Shown here piece after piece: positions 25,147-40,052 of a stretch of 64,000 nucleotides of DNA. Each line of letters starts with the position of its first letter. Position 1 is the stretch's first letter. The position numbers were made by a program, and so were the translations under genes. Below the pieces are notes generated by a model that was given only the letters and a program-made list of their open reading frames with translations, had not been told where the DNA came from and did not search any database. The DNA is from Lineus longissimus (lineage: Eukaryota > Nemertea > Pilidiophora > Heteronemertea > Lineidae), in NCBI RefSeq assembly GCF_910592395.1, contig NC_088317.1, forward strand, positions 17,654,039-17,718,038, written 5' to 3'.

Positions 25147-26884
25147 ATGCAGCAGTGTATCGAGGTGTGAACACCTAAGACGGTCTTGACGTCCTGACGA
25201 CCGGGCGATTACATGTCTTGTGATGTTGGATAAAGTTTGCATTTGCTTTGTGTCATGAAGCAGAATGAGTGACGTTTTCATGACATTGTTGTAAGTGTGC
25301 TCAGTTGTCTATGCCAGCATAATGGTGCTAAAAAGTACTTGTGTGAACCGCTGAGATTACGTTGATACAAAAACCTCAATATTTTGAGCTGAAATATGCC
25401 TTTGTCTTTAAATAGGGAAAACATTGGGTTAAGTTAACAATAACTTGGCCAAAAAATGTTCAAGTGTAATGGGAAAGACCTCAGAGGGTCTTAAGCAGAT
25501 ACGCCTTATCTAATACTTTTGTGCTATTGTACTTTTGTTTGCATAGTTGGAAAGTCAGAAGCAGACAAGTCTATTACTTAATAAGGGGGATGGGTGTCTC
25601 ATGAATGGGGGAGGGTTGGAGTGTAGTATTGCCAATTATAATTCATGATTATCTGCTATAGAGTAGCATGTGTTTGTGTGGTGTAAACTTCTTCTGCCTT
25701 TAGTAGCTTGGTTTGTAATTTATAAATTGAAGAGATTTAATAGTCAGGTCACAGTATGTCCCTAAAAAGTTGAAAAATGCCTTTCCAGTACTTAAAATCA
25801 TTAATCAGTTATCTTTCTGTGAAGATTATAATCAGGAGTATTGTAGCTATACAAATCATGCCTTTCCTGTGTTTTCAGAATTTTCTAAGAATGAGACTTT
25901 TTCGGGACATACTGTTTTATAGCGATCAAAAGAAAGATTATGATTTATTATGATATCACTTGTATCATTTCTACTAGATTTTATTACGATAGTTTGTAAA
26001 TATTATGATTCGCAATTTAAGTTATTACCAGATAGAGAAGTTCAATTTGTAACAATGGGTGCTCAGGGCTTGCACCTTACCTGAGGGTGATTATTATGTT
26101 ATTACCCAATCCACATAAACAGTCAAATTGAAATTAAGTAGGCACTGCAACAAGAGAAATAATTATGATCTCTGAGATAAGCTTATGAACTAATACTCTC
26201 AACCTTTTAGATTTTGATTGATACCCACCGATTTAACGAAGATGTATGCCGTCCTATGCCAGGTCATATGTTCCCAGTAGAGATTCTTATGCAATTTAAT
26301 ATCCAGTCCTTGTCTGTTTAAGGTGAATGTTTATGATATTGAATGGAGTTGCTCTATTCTGTTTCATTGACTGTACATTATATTTGACTTGTGTGTGGTA
26401 ATGGACAATTTGGCACAGTAGCAGTTTGGGATATGTTGTTAATTAGGTATACTTATGTACACAATTTCTCAAACCGATATTTGCATTTCTTCAATGCCAC
26501 TTCAACCACAATCACAGTTCTGTCAACTCACCTGTTTCCATCACATGAAGAGTCAACGAAACTTGTCTTACTGATTCAACCTCAGTCACATGGATTGTAT
26601 CAACATTTTGATTGTATGAAGGCAAGCAGTAAATGCCTGTGGCAATCTTTGATTGTTTGGTCAATCTCTGTAGATTGGGAAGCAAGTTGGGTACCTTTTC
26701 AAGGCCCGTCATTGGTGACTGCATTTCTTAGCAGATTCGTGGGCCGTTGCAAATCATGTTTTGTGGAAATGGGTTATCTGTTTTCTCTGCTCATGCACTT
26801 TAGTCCTGCCAGGCATCCATGGAATCAAGAATTCATAACGTCTGTGTGACTTCTTGATGGAATGGATACAACTGATCTAATAAA
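25147..26884 (+). terminator. Probable PPP2R3 3' UTR ending at AATAAA (26879-26884)
   Basis: The 1.7 kb after the stop codon contains no recognisable exon or repeat. The first canonical AATAAA that I found is at 26879. The UTR length is an inference; an earlier non-canonical signal is possible. Confidence 0.35.
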
Positions 26885-27104
26885 ATATTTTAGACCAAAT
26901 TCTCTGTTGATTTTCTTATGTTTTAACCTAAGGAATGAAGGCATTATGTTACTTGATATCAGGATTATTCTCTATTGAGGAACCATCCAGACTTGATAGT
27001 GTCAGAGCCATCCAGGCTGTACAGGTACAAAGTACTCTACTCTCTTGAAGTCCTAGCGTATTTCAAAATGTTGAACTGACTAGCTGCACAACGATATTTT
27101 TCAG

Positions 27105-27600
27105 AAGACATCCAAGCTGTTGACACTGTCACAACCATAGGTTCTGTCCAATAAGGGTACTATCGTAACTGGCCAGCACAGAGACACTGTCACAACCAAA
27201 AGTCTTGTCACCACTTTGAAAGGGGTCTTTGGACTGCCTCGGTCTTCACAACCATCAGGATACTACTATTGGTCCGACACGCATGGAGACGGTCACAACC
27301 ACGAGTCCTGTCAGTCTTCACCACCACCAGGACACAATCGGAAGAGCATGGAGACACTGTCACAACTAATCCGGACAAAACAGACATCGCCTTGGTGGTC
27401 CAACTCCAACTGCTTCAAAAGGGCAGGGCACAACCACCCAAACTTCAACAACTAGTGTCTTCAGCTTTCCAGACTTTCCAGACTCTCATAGAAGTACTAT
27501 TTGTGGGAATTGTTGAGAGAGGATGTTCTGAACTGGGACACTGTTAAAACATACACGATTGGAGACCCTGTCTTTCTCTTACAAGAGACACTCTCAATCA
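27105..27600. repeat. Degenerate minisatellite with GACACTGTCACAACCA units
   Basis: The block GACACTGTCACAACCA or close variants (GACGGTCACAACCACGAG, GACACTGTCACAACTA) recurs at irregular spacing, with CAGGACAC and GTCTTCACAACCA variants between. Related GTCACAACCA pieces occur at 45895-45985 and near 12000-12080. The short open frames here reflect the repeat. Confidence 0.6.
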
Positions 27601-29238
27601 TGTCAAGATGTTAATGGACAAAGAACAAACATGAACCAAGACCAATTCAATATCAAAATTATCTTCTTCACATTAACATGATCTACATTGATTAGTGCAT
27701 AATCATTACATTACTCCAAGTGTTAACTACTGTACACTACACAGTAACAAAACAATTGGGTTCAACTAAGGTTTGAACCCATATCCTAATACGTACATTT
27801 ATGTACATAATCTTGAACACTGACACTACTTGCTGTGAGAAATATTCAAATATCTATCAGAATCTTACTGATTTTCCAATCTATCCGTTTCTCGACCTCA
27901 TGAGTTGAGAATGGGCAATGAGAATTTTTCTCGGAAAAGTTCAAGGAACCCTTGGATTGTATAGAGAGGAAAACTATGAGATGGGATTCAGATAGATATT
28001 CAAAAAATACTTCTGGTACTTATCAAAACATTACAGCAAGTTTCACTACATGTAATTTCACGACTTGTTTGCGGATCTGCAATGTTACATGTAAACCACA
28101 AACTGGGAAATTCAACTGGCCACTTGATAACACATTACCCTTTCTGTAAAAGAATTAATTTAAGCTTTAAAATCATTGATATCAAATACATCTAAGCCGG
28201 CAGAGGACATATCGCAAGCAGCCAAAATAAAAGCACTTTAAAACAATACAATAATATATCATTCCACATCGGCAGAACCAAGAATTGATAAAGAAAAGAC
28301 TAGGCTTTATAATTCTTGGTAAAACTGATACAAATACCATGTAAGCTATGAAAACACAGGTCCACATAGTTCCTACATTATTCATATGAGTAAATGACAA
28401 AACCAACCACTTTTTTTGTGGTTAAACATGACTTGCAATAAATTATCAGTCAATATAGACTTACAACTGAAAATGTCTTCTTTTCTGTCATCAGAAATCC
28501 TCATATTATCAACAAACACTTACTATCAGCAACGATATTTATTGCTCCCTTCATTTTGGCAAGCTAAAAAAGCTAAATCATTTTGGCAATAAGGAGTAAA
28601 AGGTAGGCAATATGATCAAGTATGCAAGGTCAACTAGACTCAAGTTCATTCTCAACTTTGGACATTTCGATTTCTACCTTAAAAATAGAGAACAGACGTA
28701 AGGGTACGACTACCCTCAGATAAATTATGAAGAAATAAATAATTGTCTTCATGTCACCAATGAATCAGCCGAGTTCAAAACTCATCTCAAGGCAACGACA
28801 CTCACAGTGGTAAATCACACAGCAAGCTTATGACATAGAAAAAAAAAGAAAGACATCTTACATGTACAAAAATGTAACATGATTACTAACTTCATCATTG
28901 ACAATAGCTGCACTTTTTTCAACACAGGTCCACTCTAAATATGTGCAAAGATTGCTTGCGTCCAGTAGGAAAGGTGTTCCTCTGACCTACTTCAGATAAA
29001 TGCCTAATGCAAGGAAAGTTCCGGTATTTGATGAACTAGTTGCGTATCAAATATTTGATCACCCACCACCTCAGGATTGGCAGCCAGGCAAGTATATGTG
29101 GCACTCAGAAAGTACACCACGGGTCGATGATGTTTTATGTATCCCATTTCTTTCAAAGTTGACTTTCTAATACTTTTACCTAAGCAAGTTTTGAAATATT
29201 TTTACATGATTTATCATTAAGTTAACATTACATTTGCT
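27601..29238. other. Non-coding region between PPP2R3 and MSL2
   Basis: No exon or mobile element could be supported. It probably includes the MSL2 3' UTR on the minus strand. AT-rich sequence, without a clear polyadenylation signal that I would defend. Confidence 0.5.
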
Positions 29239-30990
29239 TCAAATATCAACAAATATCTCAGTATCTTCATTGTCATCCTCTTTCACAGTGCTGTCTGGGA
29301 CAACTAACTTCCGTGGGTTGTGACAGCCACGGCAACTACAATCATTACAAGGTTTGTGAGTTGAATAACACGGACATCGCTGCCCGCAGCAAGTCAGTTT
29401 TCCTGGTGTTGAAGCAGCAGTGCCACAACGACAGCCTTTCTTTTTGACGTCTTTATTTGATCGCTTCTTCTTCTTCGAGTTTCCAGAACTAGAACTCAGT
29501 ATTGGGCCTGACATTTCCAGGTGTGGGATATTACGGTCTGCAGTCCGATGTCTTTTTCTTTGATTGCTCTGGCTGGGGCTGTGGGAGGGATGTTGTTTAC
29601 GTCGTATTGTTAGCTTAGGTTCATTCCCATTGGGCATGCTGACACTGTAATATGGACTCTCTTTCATGTAGTCGTGCTCCCCCAGACAAACTCTTGGACT
29701 GAGAGGAGGGGGCTTCTCCTGAGGAGCTGGCTGACTTGTGTCAGGCTCTGCAACCGTCGCTTTCTCCCTCTCCCCTGAATGTTTATGTGCATTATCGACA
29801 ATCCTATAATCACCACCCATCGCAACACGCGTTGTACTTGTTCGACGTGATCGCTGGCCTTTCTTTTCTCTCCTCTCTCTCTCAGAATCACTGCTGGTGA
29901 AACCACCATCACTTTTTGATCCAGTCTCACACGAGCTTTGTTCTTTCTGGGCATGATTGTCACTAGATTTTGAACTGTACTTCCTTACAGGTTTGTGGCA
30001 TGTCTTATTTCCCATCCCAGTCCGAGAGCGAGAGTGTTTTCGCTCTGTAACAGAATCACGACGTTGATTTTTACGATCTAAACTAGAATCATGACCATCT
30101 GTACCACTTTCTGAATCGAAGCATTTTTTACTTTCAGCACTTGAGTTGAAATCAAGACACCGCCTACCAGCACCAGCACCAGTGTATGAACTCAGCCCAG
30201 CTTCAGCACTACTTGAAGATGGAATGGGCAAAGTTTCTCCACTGTCATTCTGTTTTGAATTATGTCCTTCGTCAGACTGCATCACACTACTGGAAGCACC
30301 AGCAGTGTTCTTCCCACTTCTTGACCGCCTTCTTTCTTTCCTGCTCAAGGAAGGGGACAGGGGCGGTGATGAAGACGGTGGTACATACTCAGTACTAACA
30401 CCTGGAGACGTTGGTTGTGGTGATGCAGGCTCCAACACAGGGTCCTTTGGTGTTGAATTTGATGCTGCAGCATTTTTTTCTGCCTCATGATCAAACTCCA
30501 AGTATCGTCTTGGCGATTGACACTTCGTATAAAAAGATGACAGCGGCAGCGGATTTGCTCCGTAATCATAACTGTCTGCGATTGTTATTCCTTCTTGAAT
30601 GATACTCATGACACTGTTTTTATCACCGTTATCTACTTCTGCATAAACATTCAGGACTGTAGAATGAGACAAATATTGGCAAAGTTTCTTGTAACATTGA
30701 ATCACGATCCGAAGTTGTGTATTTTCTTGAAACTGTCCAAAATCTTTGCACCAACTACACGACGGGTAAAGTCTCATTTTGCCACCGATACAATGTTGGC
30801 AGACGTGATGCTGACAGATGGTATCAATAGGTCCCATTGGAATGTGCAAAATGTGTGTACACACACAGCAAGACAGTGCTTGACGTAAATAGGGCAAGTA
30901 TTTGTAGAGATCCCCCCAAGAATATGGATTCTCAGGAGATGCCTGCATAATGTAGCGGCATGTCGACAGGTAGAGGCTTACAGCATTCAT
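29239..30990 (-). CDS. MSL2: MSL2, RING-type E3 ubiquitin ligase of the MSL complex
   Basis: This is a nuclear subunit of the male-specific-lethal histone H4K16 acetyltransferase complex (with MOF/KAT8, MSL1 and MSL3); in mammals it also ubiquitinates histone H2B. One uninterrupted coding exon gives 583 aa (human 577). The RING is at residues 41-81, with C41, C44, C59, H61, C64, C67, C78 and C81 in canonical C3HC4 spacing, and PSCSWCKDF as in human. The middle is long, Ser-rich and of low complexity, probably disordered. A CXC DNA-binding domain lies at about 520-556 (GCRCGTA...CCGQRCPCYS...CNDCSCRGC). The start MNAVSLYLST resembles human MNPVNATALYIS. Divergently transcribed from AMMECR1 over a 412-bp gap. 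Confidence 0.95.
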   Translation of the reverse strand: MNAVSLYLSTCRYIMQASPENPYSWGDLYKYLPYLRQALSCCVCTHILHIPMGPIDTICQHHVCQHCIGGKMRLYPSCSWCKDFGQFQENTQLRIVIQCYKKLCQYLSHSTVLNVYAEVDNGDKNSVMSIIQEGITIADSYDYGANPLPLSSFYTKCQSPRRYLEFDHEAEKNAAASNSTPKDPVLEPASPQPTSPGVSTEYVPPSSSPPLSPSLSRKERRRSRSGKNTAGASSSVMQSDEGHNSKQNDSGETLPIPSSSSAEAGLSSYTGAGAGRRCLDFNSSAESKKCFDSESGTDGHDSSLDRKNQRRDSVTERKHSRSRTGMGNKTCHKPVRKYSSKSSDNHAQKEQSSCETGSKSDGGFTSSDSERERREKKGQRSRRTSTTRVAMGGDYRIVDNAHKHSGEREKATVAEPDTSQPAPQEKPPPLSPRVCLGEHDYMKESPYYSVSMPNGNEPKLTIRRKQHPSHSPSQSNQRKRHRTADRNIPHLEMSGPILSSSSGNSKKKKRSNKDVKKKGCRCGTAASTPGKLTCCGQRCPCYSTHKPCNDCSCRGCHNPRKLVVPDSTVKEDDNEDTEIFVDI

Positions 30991-31402
30991 TGTTCATACA
31001 TCTGCATGTAATTTTGATGCTTCAGATATGTTATTTTGTTAGTTATTTGCGATCAAAACAGAAAAAGTAACTCCCGAAATAAAGCTGTTGTGTATTACGT
31101 CATAGAAATTAGCGTACATTTGTTGGGTTTAAATGAAAGCAGGATTCGGGACACTGTTGTTGTCCGGAACGAAGCACACTAAAACTTGATTGGAGGCTAA
31201 TAACAAGCTTTCTTATCATGAAAATGAAAGAAAACATCTTTAAGCATTATCTAACTTGGTATTATGTTCCTTGAGACAAAAAGTAAGTAGTTTAGTTATT
31301 TATTTTTATTTAATATGACATCATGTCGAAAACATAATCCGCTCCATTTCGCAATTCAGGCTTTGAAATCTCGCGAGAGCTCTAAAATTGGAACATTCCA
31401 AG
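30991..31402. promoter_or_regulatory. Shared divergent promoter of MSL2 and AMMECR1
   Basis: Only 412 bases separate the two start codons, which point away from each other, so both 5' UTRs and promoters must lie in or overlap this gap unless a further upstream exon exists. It contains TCTCGCGAGA near the AMMECR1 side and an AAGATGGC block overlapping the AMMECR1 start codon. No TATA box was evident at either end. Confidence 0.65.
31369..31378. promoter_or_regulatory. TCTCGCGAGA palindrome (BANP-type CGCG element)
   Basis: A perfect 10-base palindrome 25 bases before the AMMECR1 ATG. In vertebrates this exact motif marks housekeeping and bidirectional CpG promoters and is bound by BANP. Function here is inferred from the motif and its position. 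Confidence 0.6.
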
Positions 31403-36253
<4,851 letters not shown>

Positions 36254-36860
36254 TGATAGCTTTGTACAGCGGTCATGGACAGCCCCATTACCACCGCCAT
36301 CTTCTATCCTAACAGCACCACCTGGAGGACATTTTCATCACAATCATCGCGACATCATGGCAGCATTGAGCCGAAGCCCTAACGTCATGGCACCATAGGA
36401 AACACCAGAATGATTTTATTTCTCAGTTTTAACATATCGGCTGGGAAATTGGTGCCTTCGACAATATCCAATGATCATAGGGTTGGAAGGAGGAAAACTC
36501 AAATTCAAGACATTTCCCAAATATTTTGCGCGATGTTTTTTGGCTTGTGGATTTATCTGTGTCTTAGTTACAAAGTCAGAATGATCATTGGATTGCTAAC
36601 AGAACTCAACTCCAAATCTTTGTTTTTTTCACATCGTTTTCCTGAGTGGAAATATTCTTTTTTTCTGGCAATTCAATCAGTTATCATTATCCTAAAAAAT
36701 ATTGTTGACAAAAAATCATCTAGATTTAAAATGAAGTAGAGCTACACTGTTAATATTCATTCCTTAATATTGAACTAGCTGGTTAGCATTTGAGACGTAA
36801 TTTGTCTTCATCTGCTCTAGTGTAAACTTGCCAGTTCAAAATATCCTCAGCAAATGTATA

Positions 36861-36866
36861 AATAAA
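36861..36866 (+). terminator. AATAAA, likely AMMECR1 polyadenylation signal
   Basis: First canonical AATAAA that I found after the AMMECR1 stop, at a distance of about 600 bases. Inferred. Confidence 0.4.
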
Positions 36867-37420
36867 CTGTCCTCTAGTCAGTACATGGTGTACCGAAAAG
36901 AATGCAGAATCGGTTTTATTGGAGAAGACATTATTGACAGATGGTGTACCACCGGTCAATATAATAGCATTAGGCAGCAATAGAACATCATAGTAAGCTC
37001 CTGAAGTGTCTAAGGCCAACTGCTTGCACCTGGAAATGTCTGTCAATTCTACAAATGACTTTTGGCAAGGGTGACCTACCATTCTTTCTGTTACACCCTG
37101 TATTGTAACTTAAATATCAATCAGATCGATCATTCAGTCATCTGTCGTTTGTCATAGGCTGTGCACGTGACGTCATCGCGTAAAAATACACCATTTTGGA
37201 AAGGAAATGATGTCATTGTCCAGCATGGTGTGTTTATTGTCGGTGGTGTCATTGAGTCAAGGACACATATTGATGTCCAGAATGACGAGTGACGTCATTG
37301 CACAGCCTATATTGAACTTTTTCTAAACTGACCATTGTATTCATCTTGTCAGTCTTTAAATTGTTCATGAGCTGAAGTTGGGAGTGTTGCACTCGGAGTC
37401 TACGTGTAGCTTGTCTAATG

Positions 37421-37725
37421 TTACTGAAATAGACCTTGCTAGTCCAGTACTAAAATAGACCTTGCTGGTCCAGTACCTTGCTAGTCCAGTACTGAAATTA
37501 ACCTTGCGAGTTCAGTACTGAAATAGACCTCGCTGGTCCAGTACTGAAATAGACCTCGCTGGTCAGTACTGAAATAGACCTTGCTAGTCCAGTACTGAAA
37601 TGAACCTTGCAAGTTCTGTACTGAAATAGACCTCGCTGGTCCAGTACTGAAATAGACCTCGCTGGTCAGTACTGAAAAAGACCTGGCGAGTCCAGTACTG
37701 AAATGAACCTTGCTAGTCCAGTGCT
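37421..37725. repeat. Minisatellite of ~28-bp units
   Basis: About eleven units of the form GTCCAGTACTGAAATAGACC followed by TTGCTA or TCGCTG; some units lack CCA in GTCCAG. Two subtypes alternate (TAGACCTCGCTG and TGAACCTTGCTA), suggesting higher-order duplication. Confidence 0.9.
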
Positions 37726-38089
37726 CTGTGTGCATCTCCCAGTTTCCTGCAAATTTTGGACAAAAATGTCTGTGATCAATTCGACTGATCATAATGGAGA
37801 TAATGAGGGCTATCCATCCATCCACATGGTGCTATAATCACCTTGCGCTGTCCATAACACCGCTGTACATCATTAATGTAAAGATCTTAGGGAACGACTT
37901 ATGTAAAACTAGCCCAGTTCATGTGGGAGATGTTTCTTAAAAGGATCTAATTGGGGTTCAAAGTAGGATTAGAGGCAGTGTGTTTATAATGATGAAGTTA
38001 CTTACATGTATATAGACAGTGCTTCTCAGTAGTTAAACTGTGAAGACATTATTTGGGATCATTGTTATCATGGTCTCCCCTGAAAATAT

Positions 38090-38225
38090 TACTGGGAGTT
38101 TCAAGGAATAGTTGCAAAGCCCTCACTTCTACTCAACCAGTGGGGAACCAACTAGCACCTCAGCTTGAAATTGAACCTATGATCTTTGGATCATAAGGGG
38201 ATGCCCTACCACTTCCCTGCATGGC
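38090..38225 (-). repeat. tRNA-derived SINE-like fragment
   Basis: On the minus strand GTGGTAGGGCATCC resembles a Pol III A box, and GGTTCAATTTC (+ strand 38167-38177) a B box, with spacing close to a tRNA. A non-tRNA tail with CCCCACTGGTTGAG follows. It does not fold as a functional tRNA. Confidence 0.5.
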
Positions 38226-39963
38226 ACTTTCCTGTTTGTTCATTGGAGAAATTTACTCCTGGACCCCATTTATGATAACTTTTGCAAGAAACCTTTACCA
38301 TGTGAACTGGGCATATCATAGTATCTCAGTATTTATATAATAATCATATAATATCATTGACTTTTATATTTTTACACTGAGGATAGATACGCAGAATGCA
38401 GTTGTGATCGTGTCAGACGAAGCTGTGGAATTTTAACATGCTATTAAAGAAAGCGTTTTATAGTGTTGGCTTGGCTGCAGTTGATGGAACAATGGATCAC
38501 GTCTCAACGGATATCGACCTGAATGAACGGGTATAGGATATGCTTATGAATCACGCCACCTTTTGGGAAGACGAAGTTCATCGCTGAATTCTGTATGGTG
38601 TCCTTTTTGGCCATTTCTTGGAAAATGTGATCGAACTTCAGAAATAATTCTGAAATTGTAGAAGTTGGAAGCAGTTTTGGGTATGCAGATATTATTTGAC
38701 CAGTTGACTGCCGGCTCATTTTGTGTGTACTTGGGTGTTCATACTCTTAGTGGTCTTTTGAACACCCATACTATTGAGTGTTCTCTTTGTGGAGTAATCT
38801 GCAGTACATATGAGTATACCTGTAGCAGGCAAGTCTAGAGAACATACCAATCCCTAGCATTCTCGTTCTGGCGGTCAACATGTTATTTTATCAAGGGAAG
38901 ATCTACGGTTCATTTTATTAAAAGCATTTTATTACCAGCGGAAAGATAGTTGAGATTGTTGTGAAAGTTAAGGATTGGAGATTGTTAGAAAGTTAAGGAT
39001 TGAGTTCAAATGTTGAAATGTTATAAACATATGTGGAATATGTTGCTAAAGATTTGAATAGATTGGTGTGACGAAAACGTACTAAGGTTGAAAAAGTTCC
39101 GTGATCATCGTGTCAGCTTTGAATCATGTAAAAAACTAGGATTATATCTAATATTGACGTGTGTGGAAAGGACACTGATGTAGTGTACCGCCAGCATACA
39201 TGTACATTTACATGCAGTAAACATTGGGCTTATTATAACAGTTTGTTTCACCCGACTTGAGCTAAAACCACTGTGCACTCTTTGCATGCTTGGTGCTAGG
39301 TTTTCATCCCCATTTTCCAGTAATAGACTCTTCTGATAAATACATAAGGATAGTCTATTCAGGAACATAGGGTGTAGAGGTTTTTAAAGGTCTGTGCTGA
39401 TCCCTGTTGCTTCAACCTTTTCAACCCCACTTCCCTGTATAGACTCTTCTAGATCATGCTTCGGAAGAATCCATTGACAAAAGTGGGGGTGTCAAGGTGA
39501 CAAAGAGTGATCTCATTTTAAAAGGATGGCTTGCCTAGTCCGTTGTTTGAAAGTTTCATTGTTATAAATTGCTGTATAAAGGAGTTTTGCAACTTTCTGA
39601 TGATGGACCATAATCGCATGTGTATACTATGATTGAACTTTTAGCTCAAAGGGTCAAGGGGACTATACTCTAACCTATTTAGTAAAGTTATAAATGAAGA
39701 CGGCTTTCTAAACAAAATATTGAAGTAAAATAAAAAACAACTCTATTGAATTGAGCAAATTGTCGAAAAGACAAGGACCCTCTTATACCTCTGTGAGGCT
39801 GGTTTTACAAAGGATTTACCGAGTCACAAGTCACTTGTCACAAGCTGGTTTGTTGGTTGACTCAGGCTTGAAAACATGACATGATCTGAGTGTGAGATGT
39901 CAAATGTGGACGCCTGTCTAGTCCTCTCGTTGGAACTGGTGTGTTCTTCTTGTCACACGTGAC

Positions 39964-40052
39964 CGGTGACAAGTGACATATTACAGGTGACAAGTGACAC
40001 ATTACAGGTGACAAGTGACACATTACAGGTGACAAGTGACACATTACAGGTA
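39964..40052. repeat. 21-bp minisatellite
   Basis: Four to five nearly identical copies of GGTGACAAGTGACACATTACA. The frame is open on the minus strand only because 21 is a multiple of three. Confidence 0.95.

Noticed and set aside
27745-27800. GGTTTGAACCC, a B-box-like sequence
   Set aside because: No A box or cloverleaf at tRNA spacing; no intact tRNA gene was found anywhere in the window.
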